DNA of 64,000 nucleotides. Origin: JAVBWO01 sp036677375. Lineage in GTDB: Bacteria; Bacillota; Dehalobacteriia; UBA4068; UBA4997. Positions within the stretch are counted from its first letter, which is position 1. Each line of letters begins with the position of its first letter. The notes below the pieces were generated by a model, which was not told the origin of the DNA, did not search any database, and saw nothing but the letters and a program-made list of their open reading frames with translations. Made by a program: the position numbers and the translations under genes. This document shows, piece by piece, positions 52,324-61,481 of the stretch. The stretch is from the NCBI GenBank assembly GCA_036677375.1, contig JAVBWO010000005.1, positions 62,001-126,000 on the forward strand, read 5' to 3'.

Positions 52324-52764
52324 TTACAGTCTTTCCACTTTGGCCCAGTTGATACCGTGTTTCCAAACGTCTTCGCCGATTTCTTCCATGAGATCGAATT
52401 GATCATATTCGATATGCCCGCAAACGTTGCAGTGGAGAAGGCCGTTGTGGTAGCGCAGGAATTCGGAACCATAATAGATGGACAAGGTTTCGGAAGCGGG
52501 ATGGTTGGTGGCTTCCGGGTTGTCAAAATCACGCCAGTAAGCGATATCGCCCTTAGCTACGCAGTTGGTTTGGTTTTCTTTCGGGGGTTTATGAATAGTG
52601 GGAGTGGGTACGAAAATCTCTCGGCCGCACCAACGGGTATGCATGACGTCGCCTTCACAGGGCAATGCTTCCAATAAGCTTTTCACTGTTTGCGGAGCAC
52701 GTTTTTCGTCCAGAACAGCAATTAAACTACCGCCGCGTTTGAAAGTAAACTTGATTCTTTCCAT
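52324..52764 (-). CDS. DUF3830 family (cyclophilin-like fold) protein
   Basis: 146 residues: MERIKFTFKRGGSLIAVLDE, then AVL-DEKRAPQTVKSLLEALP and GDVMHTRWCGREIFVPTPTI, the pattern of DUF3830 proteins, which adopt a cyclophilin-like barrel. Biochemical role unknown. The ATG at 52764 has AAGGAGGG 10 bases upstream; a TTG two codons earlier is possible. It has its own terminator and stands alone between sigK and the PBP gene. Confidence 0.82.
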   Translation of the reverse strand: MERIKFTFKRGGSLIAVLDEKRAPQTVKSLLEALPCEGDVMHTRWCGREIFVPTPTIHKPPKENQTNCVAKGDIAYWRDFDNPEATNHPASETLSIYYGSEFLRYHNGLLHCNVCGHIEYDQFDLMEEIGEDVWKHGINWAKVERL

Positions 52765-52770
52765 GAACAA

Positions 52771-53091
52771 AATTCCCTCCTTTAAATGCTTTCATTCTTT
52801 CCTGTCATGGTTTTGTGGCAAATGACCATCTTCATGCCATTTACCTCGATTTAGGTTGTTTATTCTACTTTCAATAAGGTTTTCCCTGCTTGTTTCTCTG
52901 CTAAAATGGGATTTTGCATAAATATTTTAAAAATAGATTTTTTAAAAATAAAGCCCACATAACTGGTCATTTACTAAAAAATAGCGTTAAATATCACGGG
53001 CCTTTGTTTCTTATCACCAACGAAACGGTAGAAAATTTTTAAACAAAAGGCTGCCTTTTGCCCTAAAACCTCCTGTAAGCCTGTAAGAATA
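52771..53091. other. Intergenic region between PBP and DUF3830 genes
   Basis: About 320 bp, AT-rich, no supported gene. It presumably holds the DUF3830 promoter. Confidence 0.5.
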
Positions 53092-54732
53092 TTACAGTCC
53101 TTCCAAAATGGCAATCTTCTCCACGATGGTCTTAAAGATCTGCGCGCCCTCCTCACCGCCCGCCTGGCGCTTCGGCAAATAAATGGCAACAACCCAGCGG
53201 GGATCTTCCGCCGGCGCCATGCCGGCAAACCAAACTCCCTGATACTGGGAGGTGCCGGTTTTGCCGGCGGTGTTTACCACCAAGGAAGCAGCCTGACGTC
53301 CGGTACCGTTGGTCACGACACCTTCCAGGTATTGTCTTAATGTTTGGGCAGTTGTTTCCTCAATGGCTCTAAGCGGTTTCACCGATGTGATTTTTTTTAC
53401 CACCGTGCCGTCCTGCTGGCGGATTTCCTGCACAAGGCGGGGCGTCACTTTATTGCCGCCATTTGCGATTACCGCCATCATCTGCGCCACCTGCACAGGG
53501 GATAACCTCACTCCTTTTTCGCCGATAGAAGCATTGGCCACGTCCCCGATGACCTTGGTATTAAAATCTAAAGAAGGCCAGGTGGACGGAAGATCATATC
53601 CTAAAAGCACCGGGGTTTCCAAACCAAATTTTTTGGCATAAGCCATGATGGCATCACCGCCCAAAAGAAGTCCCAGGTTGGTGAAATAAGGATTGCAGGA
53701 ATTGGCCAAAGCCGTTGCCAAGTCCTCTGTGCCGTGACCAGTCTCCTTCCAACAATTTACGATATGCCCATTCTGCAGCTGATATTTCCCCTCGCAAACA
53801 AAATCCGACGGCGCGATCCCCGATTCCAAAGCGGCAGCCACCAAAATAATTTTAAAGACAGAGGCCGGAGGGTAGCCATACAGGGCTTTATTAACATAGG
53901 TGTCTCCGGTTGCCTCTGTCTGTCCTGCCGACGGGTCAAAATCAGGCGTACTGACCATAGCAAGGATATCGCCTGTGGCGGCTTCCATCACCACCACTGC
54001 GCCACACTCCTCGCCCATGGCGTCGGCGGTGATTTTTTGGTAATCCAGATCCAGCGTCAGCACCACATTGTGGGAAGTATCCTGCTCTTCCGCCGGCAAA
54101 TAGCGCAAATCGTCGATGGCCTGTTTACCCCGCTCATCCACTAAGACCGCGGCCTTCGGCGAAACGCGTCCCCGTAGCCAGCTGTCGTACTGTTTTTCCA
54201 AGCCGGATTTGCCGCATATTGCGTCGGCAGGCAATCCCATGGCAATCATTTCCTCTTTGTTCACGCTGCCGACAAAACCGATCAAATGGGTCGCAACCGC
54301 AGGATCGCTGTAACGGGGATACATCGGCAGAAGAAAGATGCCCGGTAGATCCATATCTTCAATCGCAGTAATTTCCCGCCTGTTCAAGTTGACCGCTAAA
54401 ATCTTGGAGGTGGATTCCGCCATTTTAGCCGTCAGCTCCTTCTCTGGCAAACCCAAAACAGGCGCCAGCGCGCCGGCGGCGGCCTCGGCATCTTCCACCA
54501 GGGAAGGAAAGACAACCAGGCAAGTGCTTTCCTGACCGGTAATAGGGCGGTGATAGCGATCCAGAAAATCGCCCCGGCTATACTGATACAAGTTAATGCT
54601 GCGCAGCTGTTGTTCCGCACCGCGTACCGCCAGGGAATCTCCCCGCACCAAAGTAAGCCAGGCCGCCCGCCCGGTGAGACAAATAACCGCCAGAATAAAA
54701 AAAACGCCATAAGCGAATATTTTTTTACTCAT
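53092..54732 (-). CDS. Class B penicillin-binding protein (PBP2/SpoVD-like transpeptidase)
   Basis: 546 residues with one N-terminal membrane helix (IFAYGVFFILAVICLTGRAA), a dimerisation domain and a transpeptidase domain. Active-site motifs: SxxK in YPPASVFKIILV, SCN in ALANSCNPYF, KTG in NTAGKTGTSQ. It cross-links peptidoglycan. In a spore former it could be a vegetative PBP or a sporulation-specific one; no PASTA domain is present. The ATG at 54732 follows AAGGGGTGG. It is monocistronic. Confidence 0.92.
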   Translation of the reverse strand: MSKKIFAYGVFFILAVICLTGRAAWLTLVRGDSLAVRGAEQQLRSINLYQYSRGDFLDRYHRPITGQESTCLVVFPSLVEDAEAAAGALAPVLGLPEKELTAKMAESTSKILAVNLNRREITAIEDMDLPGIFLLPMYPRYSDPAVATHLIGFVGSVNKEEMIAMGLPADAICGKSGLEKQYDSWLRGRVSPKAAVLVDERGKQAIDDLRYLPAEEQDTSHNVVLTLDLDYQKITADAMGEECGAVVVMEAATGDILAMVSTPDFDPSAGQTEATGDTYVNKALYGYPPASVFKIILVAAALESGIAPSDFVCEGKYQLQNGHIVNCWKETGHGTEDLATALANSCNPYFTNLGLLLGGDAIMAYAKKFGLETPVLLGYDLPSTWPSLDFNTKVIGDVANASIGEKGVRLSPVQVAQMMAVIANGGNKVTPRLVQEIRQQDGTVVKKITSVKPLRAIEETTAQTLRQYLEGVVTNGTGRQAASLVVNTAGKTGTSQYQGVWFAGMAPAEDPRWVVAIYLPKRQAGGEEGAQIFKTIVEKIAILEGL

Positions 54733-54766
54733 CAAAAAACCACCCCTTGAAAGCATTTCTTGATCT

Positions 54767-54784
54767 CGGGAACCTCGGTTCCCG
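54767..54784. promoter_or_regulatory. Near-perfect palindrome upstream of the PBP gene
   Basis: CGGGAACC-TC-GGTTCCCG, 35 bases before the PBP ATG. It could be an operator or a 5' UTR hairpin. No regulator is apparent. Confidence 0.45.
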
Positions 54785-55028
54785 GCGTCAAAGTTTTTCT
54801 TTCTAGCGTGGTTTTTTCCTGTCTATTTTATGTATGCGCTGACCATTTCCGCTTACTGCCATAAAATACTAACCATGGCTCGGCGCCAGGCAACGAGAAA
54901 ACCAGAAAACAATCATACCCGGCGGCATGGTTCTAAAGACAAATATTCCATCAAATCTTTTTACCGGATACTTCTCGGGAGGCAGAAGCGCCGCTTATGC
55001 CCAATCAAGTATGATAAGATATCTTCTG

Positions 55029-56102
55029 TTATAATACTAGAAATTCCTTGGGACTCTTGGTGATGTTTTCAAAGCCGTCTTTCGTGAACACCGCCATATC
55101 TTCAATGCGTACGCCGCCCAAGCCAGCCAAATAGAGCCCGGGTTCCACCGTGATGACATGACCGGGCAAAATCAGTGCTTTTTGATCCCGGCTCATCCGA
55201 GGCGCCTCATGAATCTCCAAACCGACGCCATGCCCTAAACTGTGAACAAAATAATCCCCCAACCCCGCATCCTGAAAGATCCCCATGGCCGCCCAATAAG
55301 GTGTCTCTAAGGGTACACCTGGTTGCATTGCTTCAAAGGCCGCGTTTTGCGCGGCCAGCACCAAATGATATAATTCTGCCGCCTGGGGGTTTGAGGGACC
55401 CAGCATAACCGTGCGTGTCATATCGCCGCAATAGCCGCGGTAAATGCCGCCAAAGTCCATTAAAACCAGATCGCCAGGCTGTAAACGGCTGTCGCCCGGT
55501 TTGGCGTGACAAATGGAACAGTTGGCTCCTGAAGCGGCAATCACCGGAAACGATAAAGCGTCGGCTCCCGCTTTAATCAATTGCTGACGTAGGATCTCCG
55601 CCACTTCCTTCTCCGTCAGACCCGGCTGCAGCAAAGGCAAAACGGCGGCAAAAGCGGCGTCACCGACGGCAGCCGCCCGGCGCAAAAGCTCGATCTCCGA
55701 AGGTTCCTTCACAGCGCGCAGTTCTTCCACAATTCCGCCGGCGGTAGAAAATAAAACTCCCGGGGCGGCTTCTTTTAAAGCCAAGTATTGCTGATAAGTG
55801 AAAAAATCCTCTTCAAAAGCAATCTGAGCAATGCCCGTCTTCCTGCAGATCTCCCCGAACAAAGCAGCCAGATTCTTGCCCGCCTTTTGGCACAAAACGG
55901 TACAGCGGGGGCAATCGCGCTCCGCCTCCTCCCGGAAACGCCCATCGGTCAAAAGATAAGCGCTGCCGTCTGAAAGCACGAATAGCCAGCTGTCTTCTCC
56001 TTGAAAACCGCAAGTATAAAAAATATTTTCAGGTCTTCCCATGAGAAGAGCGGCAATGCCTTTTTTTGCCATATGGGAAGTAACCTTTAACAAACGCTCC
56101 AT
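55029..56102 (-). CDS. M24 aminopeptidase P / prolidase family peptidase
   Basis: 357 residues. The creatinase-like N-terminal domain is followed by the pita-bread catalytic domain with all metal ligands visible: LMDFGGIYRGYCGDMTRTV (two Asp), HSLGHGVGLEIHE (His), ITVEPG (Glu) and VRIEDMAVF (Glu). It cleaves Xaa-Pro bonds in the cytoplasm. The ATG follows AAAGAGGC. No efp gene follows, unlike in many Firmicutes. Confidence 0.94.
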   Translation of the reverse strand: MERLLKVTSHMAKKGIAALLMGRPENIFYTCGFQGEDSWLFVLSDGSAYLLTDGRFREEAERDCPRCTVLCQKAGKNLAALFGEICRKTGIAQIAFEEDFFTYQQYLALKEAAPGVLFSTAGGIVEELRAVKEPSEIELLRRAAAVGDAAFAAVLPLLQPGLTEKEVAEILRQQLIKAGADALSFPVIAASGANCSICHAKPGDSRLQPGDLVLMDFGGIYRGYCGDMTRTVMLGPSNPQAAELYHLVLAAQNAAFEAMQPGVPLETPYWAAMGIFQDAGLGDYFVHSLGHGVGLEIHEAPRMSRDQKALILPGHVITVEPGLYLAGLGGVRIEDMAVFTKDGFENITKSPKEFLVL

Positions 56103-56311
56103 AAGCTATGCCTCTTTTCCAATTGCTGTTTTGGTTTTACAGATTCCAGTTACTTTCGACTTTCTCCTGCTTCATAAACATGATATAATAAGAATAAATT
56201 TGATCGGCGAAAAGCCGACCGGAAAAACCATGATACTTACAAATATATTACCACTATATTACCACCATTGTATCTGTTTTACACCGCAAGTCAATGCATC
56301 AGGAGGCCCTT

Positions 56312-56845
56312 ATGAAAAAAATCTCTCATTTTTATCCTCCCTTTTTAGAACTATTGCCCTATCTCTTGATTTTATGCGTCTTCGGTTATACTATCGTCAT
56401 GTACCCCATGCTGCCGGACCCTATTCCCAGTCATTTCAACGGCGCGGGGCTTCCTGACGCCTGGACGGCCAAAAGCTGGGGCAGCGTTTTGCTTTTGCCC
56501 ATCATTGCCCTTTGCGTGGTGGTATTCATGGGAGGCATGAATCTTTATCTCATGCGCTGTAAGGATCCCTCTAAAGTCATCAATGTTCCTGTTAAGAGAA
56601 AAGACCAATTCAGCCAGGCAGAGCTGGAGAACATCCGCACTTTCACAGTACGCAGCCTATACGGTATGAACCTTGCGGTAGCGGCGCTTATGGCTTATCT
56701 GGGGGTCGCCACCGTTCGCATCGCTTTGGGACAGCAGGAAAGCTTGGGCTGGCTGATCTGGCTTTTGGTAGGCGTTTTGATTGGGCTTGCCATTTATATG
56801 ACCGTAAAATCCATGCTGCTTCTTTCCCCAAAGAAAAAAAGTTGA
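56312..56845 (+). CDS. DUF1648 membrane protein (SdpI-like N-terminal)
   Basis: 177 residues. The DUF1648 signature YPMLPDPIPSHFNGAGLPD follows a first membrane helix; three more helices bring the total to about four. DUF1648 is found in SdpI-type immunity proteins and other envelope proteins, but here there is no toxin gene, so the function is open. The ATG at 56312 follows AGGAGG. It is plus-strand and convergent with the FNT gene at a shared terminator. Confidence 0.85.
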   Translation: MKKISHFYPPFLELLPYLLILCVFGYTIVMYPMLPDPIPSHFNGAGLPDAWTAKSWGSVLLLPIIALCVVVFMGGMNLYLMRCKDPSKVINVPVKRKDQFSQAELENIRTFTVRSLYGMNLAVAALMAYLGVATVRIALGQQESLGWLIWLLVGVLIGLAIYMTVKSMLLLSPKKKS

Positions 56846-56898
56846 AAGCAAGCGGCTCATCGGTATGCTAACTGCTTAATGTTTATAGCGACAAAAAC

Positions 56899-56925
56899 AA
56901 AACAGACGGTTTGTCCGTCTGTTTT
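56899..56925. terminator. Shared terminator between DUF1648 and FNT genes
   Basis: AAAACAGACGG-N5-CCGTCTGTTTT, T-rich on both strands. Confidence 0.88.
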
Positions 56926-56940
56926 TTATTTGAAAGAGCT

Positions 56941-57597
56941 TTATGCCGCCTTCTTCTTCCGGTTACCGTATGCCACCGGCCTCCCCATGACCAATTGCGC
57001 GGCGGGAACCAACAATCCGCCTACCCCGTTGCCCAGGATCATAACTCCAAGATAGACTGAGGCCTTCAGCGACCAAATCCCCGCTAGGCTGAAATAAAAC
57101 ATATTTGCGACACAGTGTTCGAAACCGCTTAAAATAAAAACCATGACCGCCAAAAAGATCGCCAGGCATTTCCCCAGGGAATCTTGAATACGCTGATAGC
57201 CCTCTACCCCAAGATACATTAAAATGCCGCAGAAAATAGCCAAAATAAAGATGCTGCAGAGACTATCATTTAGCTTGACCTGGCATAGTTCCGCCGCTTT
57301 CAAAGCCATGCCGTTAATACGGGTAAGGCGAAAAATAAGGGCAGCTCCCAAGGTTCCTACAAAATTACCCGCTAAAATAACCGCAAGCTCTCGCAAATAA
57401 CTTATCTGATGCTGGAAACAATAACCCACCTTGCCCGTATACAGATAAAATCCATAAGCAACAACCATGAACAAACCAATACCGAACAGGAAAGCTCCTA
57501 TGACGCGGTTCTCCACCGAAAGATAGACCGCACCTCCGATGGCGATCATCATGCCTGCTAAAATACTATTCACAAAAATCATTTTTTTGGTTATCAA
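56941..57597 (-). CDS. Formate/nitrite transporter (FNT) family channel
   Basis: 218 residues, shorter than most FNT proteins (~260-280). Six hydrophobic helices are visible. Family motifs: NFVGTLGAALIF in the first re-entrant region and SGFEHCVANMFYF with GNGVGGLLVPAA in the second half. FNT channels pass formate, nitrite or hydrosulfide. The substrate cannot be set from sequence and no pyruvate-formate lyase or nitrite gene is adjacent. Confidence 0.9.
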   Translation of the reverse strand: MITKKMIFVNSILAGMMIAIGGAVYLSVENRVIGAFLFGIGLFMVVAYGFYLYTGKVGYCFQHQISYLRELAVILAGNFVGTLGAALIFRLTRINGMALKAAELCQVKLNDSLCSIFILAIFCGILMYLGVEGYQRIQDSLGKCLAIFLAVMVFILSGFEHCVANMFYFSLAGIWSLKASVYLGVMILGNGVGGLLVPAAQLVMGRPVAYGNRKKKAA

Positions 57598-57830
57598 CGG
57601 TATCCCCTACTTTTCTTTTTGTTCTTTTTTGTCATTGCAGTTATACTTGAGACTTAGCATATTTATGTATTATAACACATTTCTGTGAATAAACATATTT
57701 TTCCAATATTTAAAAAATATAACCGCCCGTTTCTGAACTATTATGCATGGAACATTTCAATAGCAGGCGGTTTTCTGTTTCATATGCTTCACGTGCAAAA
57801 CTTACGAAAGTCATAACAGAAAATAAAAAA

Positions 57831-57848
57831 CGGCCCGGGTTACGGCCG
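57831..57848 (-). terminator. Terminator of the VanY-type gene
   Basis: CGGCC-N8-GGCCG followed by T6 on the minus strand, 10 bp after the stop. A second inverted repeat (AACCGCC...GGCGGTT, ~57720-57771) lies beyond it. Confidence 0.8.
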
Positions 57849-57857
57849 CTCTTTTTA

Positions 57858-58607
57858 TTATGTAACTGGCTTTTTAAAATATTCTTCCATGCAAAGTCCG
57901 GATTCATTGATTTTTTTTGCCAGACCCTTCCCAACATAGCGGATATGCCACGGTTCATGAATGATCCCTGTCTGCTGCGTTTTGTCCGCCGGATACCGTA
58001 AAATGAAACCATAATCGGCGCCATGTTGTGCGATCCATTGTCCTGCCGGACTTTGATCGAAATCATCACTGGCATAGCCTTCCGTGGAGACGTCCACCGC
58101 CAGTCCGGTCTGATGCTCGCTGGTACAAGGAAGATTGACCTCCATTTTGGCTTTGGTCTGGGCTTCTTCCAAAGTCAGGCTTTCATCCTGAACCATAAAG
58201 GCCTGAACCCGGCCCTCATATAGCTCCTTCTGTTTAGCAGCGGAGCGGTAGGCACTTTCTACATTCAAAACCAGATCTTCTTTTGCCATGGCAGCTTTCA
58301 TCTCCGTAAAAGCCGCTGCCGCCTTCTTTTCCAGCTTATATTCGCCGCCTTCTATGCTTACCAGATCATCCGGTACAAAATCCTCTGCCAAAGGGAAGGC
58401 GGCATTTACCACGGTGGCATAATATTCCGAAGCGGTATGGCTGCCGCCTAAAGCAGCTAAGATATTATGATAAGCATCCGGTCCCCCCAGGTTAACAAAC
58501 AACCTGCCCACCAAATAGATCATAATACAGCAAAGAACAATGACCGGCAAAGGGCGTAATCTTCTTCTTCGTTTTCCTGCTCTTCGCCTTGCCGTGCCTC
58601 CCGGCAT
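57858..58607 (-). CDS. M15B D-alanyl-D-alanine carboxypeptidase (VanY/DacB type)
   Basis: 249 residues with a strongly basic N-terminus (RRRAGKRRRRLRPL) and one signal-anchor helix. The catalytic zinc site is in SEHQTGLAVDVS (His, Asp) and HEPWHIRYVG (His); VESAYRSAAKQKELY is the substrate-binding loop. It removes the terminal D-Ala from peptidoglycan stems outside the membrane. The ATG at 58607 follows AAGGGAGGCGG. No van regulatory genes are present, so a housekeeping role is more likely than glycopeptide resistance. Confidence 0.92.
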   Translation of the reverse strand: MPGGTARRRAGKRRRRLRPLPVIVLCCIMIYLVGRLFVNLGGPDAYHNILAALGGSHTASEYYATVVNAAFPLAEDFVPDDLVSIEGGEYKLEKKAAAAFTEMKAAMAKEDLVLNVESAYRSAAKQKELYEGRVQAFMVQDESLTLEEAQTKAKMEVNLPCTSEHQTGLAVDVSTEGYASDDFDQSPAGQWIAQHGADYGFILRYPADKTQQTGIIHEPWHIRYVGKGLAKKINESGLCMEEYFKKPVT

Positions 58608-58700
58608 TTGACCGCCTCCCTTATTGGCTTTCATTATAATGCAAATTAGGGAATTGTTTACAACAATTCCCTTAATGATTTCTTACACTTTCCTTAAATT

Positions 58701-58841
58701 TTAAAATCCGTAAGATTCGCTTGGTTCCCAGCAACAAGCGTTACTTTGCCATACCGCAATGACCTTTTCCGGAGTTTCCCTGCCGCAGCCGGCTAAAAGC
58801 ATGATCGCCAAGAAAAGCAATATCAGAATCAATTTTTTCAT
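58701..58841 (-). CDS. Tiny lipoprotein (46 residues)
   Basis: MKKLILILLFLAIMLLAGCG followed by a short tail RETPEKVIAVWQ...YGF. The lipobox LLAGC with a hydrophobic signal sequence predicts lipid anchoring at Cys19, leaving a mature peptide of only 28 residues with two adjacent Cys. An AAGGAGGGG lies 13 bases before the ATG. A four-codon ORF (ATG TCG GGC AAA TGA) sits between them and its stop overlaps the lipoprotein start, suggesting coupled translation. Function unknown. Confidence 0.6.
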   Translation of the reverse strand: MKKLILILLFLAIMLLAGCGRETPEKVIAVWQSNACCWEPSESYGF

Positions 58842-59180
58842 TTGCCCGACATGTCCCCTCCTTTTATGCCAATTATGCCAATGGCAGTTTATGACCTTAT
58901 TCTTTCCTGATTTTTGCTTCTCATTCCTTTTCTATGTTTATTAGAATAACGCTTTTTCAAGGGGCTTGGGTTAGCCAAACCATTGTTCTGAAATCAAAAA
59001 CCCTGAGGTTTTGGATTCTAATGATGCCAAACAAGCTTTCACTGGTAAAGTTACCCAAACTGTCCCTTTAAAAAATAACAAAACTGCATATTTAAAAGAA
59101 TACAGTTTTGGGTTATGATAATAACACATTTGGAGAAACTATAAAAAATAAATCAGAATATGACAATGGAGGGAATAAAA
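58842..59180. other. Intergenic region upstream of pdxS
   Basis: About 340 bp holding divergent promoters. An inverted repeat CAAAACTG-N16-CAGTTTTG is at 59079-59110, 70 bases before the pdxS ATG, and AAAACC-CTGA-GGTTTT near 58998. No gene is seen. Confidence 0.5.
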
Positions 59181-60059
59181 ATGTCTGAACGCTTAGAATT
59201 AAATAAAAATCTGGCACAGATGTTAAAAGGCGGCGTCATTATGGATGTCACCTGTGCCAAAGAAGCGGAGATTGCAGAAAAAGCAGGCGCCGTCGCGGTT
59301 ATGGCCTTGGAAAGAGTGCCTTCCGATATCAGAAAAGATGGCGGTGTCGCCCGCATGAGCGATCCTAAGATGATTAAAGAAATCATGCAGACGGTTTCCA
59401 TTCCCGTCATGGCCAAAGCCCGCATCGGACATTTGGTGGAAGCCCAGATCTTAGAAGCTTTGGGTATTGACTATATCGATGAAAGCGAAGTCCTGACGCC
59501 TGCCGACGACATGTACCATATCGATAAACGGCAATTCAAGATTCCCTTCGTTTGCGGCGCCCGCAATTTAGGCGAAGCCTTACGCAGGATCGCGGAAGGC
59601 GCCGCCATGATCCGCACCAAAGGCGAAGCCGGCACCGGCAACGTGGTGGAAGCCGTCCGCCATATGCGCACCATGATGTCCGATATCCGCCGCTTGGTCA
59701 ATATGCCCAAAGAAGAACTTATGACTTTTGCCAAAGAAACCGGCTCTCCTTTCCACTTGGTCTCGGAAGTTGCGGAAACCGGCAAGCTGCCGGTGGTAAA
59801 TTTTGCCGCGGGCGGTATCGCCACTCCGGCGGACGCCGCGCTCATGATGCAGCTGGGCAGCGAGGGAGTTTTTGTCGGCTCCGGTATTTTCCGCTCCGCC
59901 AATCCGGAAAAACGGGCCAAGGCCATTGTCATCGCTACCACCTATTTCAATGATCCCAAAATCATTGCTGAAATTTCTGAGGACTTGGGGGCCGCTATTC
60001 CCGGTATTGATATTGCGCAGATTCCGGAAGAACAAGTTTTGGCTAAAAGAGGTTGGTAA
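59181..60059 (+). CDS. pdxS: Pyridoxal 5'-phosphate synthase subunit PdxS
   Basis: 292 residues, a (beta/alpha)8 barrel. Signature segments: DVTCAKEAEIAEKAGAVAVM, ALERVPSDIRKDGGVARMSD and VMAKARIGHLVEAQIL with the catalytic lysine. It condenses ribose-5-phosphate, glyceraldehyde-3-phosphate and ammonia to PLP. The ATG at 59181 follows GGAGGG. pdxT starts 5 bp after the stop. No PdxR-type regulator is adjacent. Confidence 0.98.
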   Translation: MSERLELNKNLAQMLKGGVIMDVTCAKEAEIAEKAGAVAVMALERVPSDIRKDGGVARMSDPKMIKEIMQTVSIPVMAKARIGHLVEAQILEALGIDYIDESEVLTPADDMYHIDKRQFKIPFVCGARNLGEALRRIAEGAAMIRTKGEAGTGNVVEAVRHMRTMMSDIRRLVNMPKEELMTFAKETGSPFHLVSEVAETGKLPVVNFAAGGIATPADAALMMQLGSEGVFVGSGIFRSANPEKRAKAIVIATTYFNDPKIIAEISEDLGAAIPGIDIAQIPEEQVLAKRGW

Positions 60060-60064
60060 GATCC

Positions 60065-60637
60065 ATGACAACCGTCGGCGTATTAGCCCTGCAAGGTTCC
60101 TTTGCAGAGCATCTGAAAGCATTGGTGAAAATTCCCGGCGTTACCGCCATTCAGGTTAAGAATCAAGAAGACCTGGCCCGGGTGGACCGGCTCATTATTC
60201 CCGGCGGCGAAAGCACCACCATTGGTAAGCTTTTGGATCGCACCGGGCTGAAACAGCCCCTTGTGGAACGAATCCGGCAGGGAATGCCTGTCTGGGGCAC
60301 CTGCGCAGGAATGATTTTATTGGCAAAAGAGGTGCTGGGTGAAGATTCTCACCTAGGCCTCATGGACATTTCAGTGCGGCGCAACGCCTATGGCGGACAG
60401 TTGGACAGCTTCCGCCTAGAAACGGAGATTCCGTCTGTGGCGCCAGGGAAGATCCCCCTGGTCTTCATCCGGGCCCCCTGGATTGAGGCGGCCGGCAGCA
60501 AAGTGGAAATTCTTGCCCAATACGACGGCAAAGGCATTGCCGCCCGGCAGGGCAATCTGCTGGCCACCTCGTTCCACCCGGAACTTACGGACTCCATCGC
60601 GTTTTACGAATATTTTTGCAAGATGCCTGCAGCTTAA
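60065..60637 (+). CDS. pdxT: PLP synthase glutaminase subunit PdxT
   Basis: 190 residues, class I glutamine amidotransferase: VGVLALQGSFAEHL at the start, IIPGGESTTIGKLL, the nucleophile Cys in VWGTCAGMILLAKE and the His/Glu pair in FHPELTD. It supplies ammonia to PdxS. The start at 60065 is 5 bp after pdxS, with AGAGGTTGG as RBS. Confidence 0.97.
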   Translation: MTTVGVLALQGSFAEHLKALVKIPGVTAIQVKNQEDLARVDRLIIPGGESTTIGKLLDRTGLKQPLVERIRQGMPVWGTCAGMILLAKEVLGEDSHLGLMDISVRRNAYGGQLDSFRLETEIPSVAPGKIPLVFIRAPWIEAAGSKVEILAQYDGKGIAARQGNLLATSFHPELTDSIAFYEYFCKMPAA

Positions 60638-60682
60638 TAGCTTGACTCTATTCTTTGAATTGTATGGGTAGATCATATCAAT

Positions 60683-60709
60683 GGAACTGCCTTTGATAAA
60701 GGCAGTTCC
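60683..60709. repeat. Hairpin GGAACTGCCTTTGATA copy 1
   Basis: GGAACTGCCTT-TGATA-AAGGCAGTTCC downstream of pdxT, without a T-tract. The first 16 bases recur at 61375, on the other side of the PNPOx-like gene. Confidence 0.5.
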
Positions 60710-60781
60710 AGACTGCCCAAAAAGCAATCACGTTTTGCAGCAAGCAGCATTTACCTTGAGGGAGTAAGGGAGGTTTGTCAT

Positions 60782-61252
60782 ATGCAAAACAGAATGAAGA
60801 CACATCCGCTCTCCCAAAAGCAAATCGAACAACTTCTAAACAAAGCGGCAACCGGTACATTGGCTACAATCAGTGTTGATGGTACGCCCTATGCAACACC
60901 GGTTCACTTTGTTTTTTTCCAAAATAAAGTGTATCTCCACGGACTTCCTAAAGGAAAGAAAATGAGCAACATCGCTATCAATCAAAAAGTCAGTTTTACG
61001 GCTTATGAGATGGAAGGATTATTGCTTGACCCCAAGGAAAGACCCTGTGATACAAACACCCGATACCAAAGCATCATCATTTCTGGTACAGCCTCGATTC
61101 TTTCCGATATAGAAGGAAAAAGAGCAGTATTGCATCAATTCGTCATGAAATATACTCCCCATTTAGAAAAAGCGGAAATCCCGCAAAACATGTTAAAGGG
61201 AACCGCCATTATTGAAATTTCAATTGATCAAATTACAGGTAAGTATTATTAG
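60782..61252 (+). CDS. Pyridoxamine 5'-phosphate oxidase-fold flavoprotein (NimA-like)
   Basis: 156 residues. The split-barrel FMN-binding fold is suggested by GTLATISVDGTPYATPVHFVF, VYLHGLPKGKKMSNI and YQSIIISGTASIL. It matches the NimA/general PNPOx-like group rather than true PdxH. Substrate unknown; some members reduce nitroimidazoles, others bind flavin or F420. Location next to pdxST may be coincidence. RBS GGGAGG. Confidence 0.85.
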   Translation: MQNRMKTHPLSQKQIEQLLNKAATGTLATISVDGTPYATPVHFVFFQNKVYLHGLPKGKKMSNIAINQKVSFTAYEMEGLLLDPKERPCDTNTRYQSIIISGTASILSDIEGKRAVLHQFVMKYTPHLEKAEIPQNMLKGTAIIEISIDQITGKYY

Positions 61253-61330
61253 TCTTTATGATAGCTGCGCGTAAATTTAAAAACTGACTGACGGGCTTCG
61301 CAAGATTCTGCCCTTAGGCTACACAATCAC

Positions 61331-61366
61331 AAAACCTCGGTTTTCTTGAAGGAAACCGAGGTTTTT
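61331..61366. terminator. Terminator after the PNPOx-like gene
   Basis: AAAACCTCGGTTT-N9-AAACCGAGGTTTTT, T-tract on the plus strand. Confidence 0.85.
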
Positions 61367-61374
61367 AACAGCCG

Positions 61375-61405
61375 GGAACTGCCTTTGATAGGGCAGTCCT
61401 TTTTT
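61375..61405 (+). terminator. Second terminator, hairpin GGAACTGCC copy 2
   Basis: GGAACTGCC-TTTGATA-GGGCAGTCC followed by T6. It repeats the first 16 bases of the hairpin at 60683. Confidence 0.75.
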
Positions 61406-61481
61406 ATATTGAATTGAAATTGCCATATTACTCGGGGAACTTGGGGAAATCAAAAATAAAAGCATAAGCAATCTGTTGCAT

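Noticed and set aside
52117..52677. 186-codon plus-strand ORF opposite DUF3830
   Set aside because: It has no RBS, crosses the DUF3830 terminator and runs antisense to a recognised family.
59471..60122. Minus-strand ORFs opposite pdxS
   Set aside because: They are antisense shadows of a strongly conserved gene.
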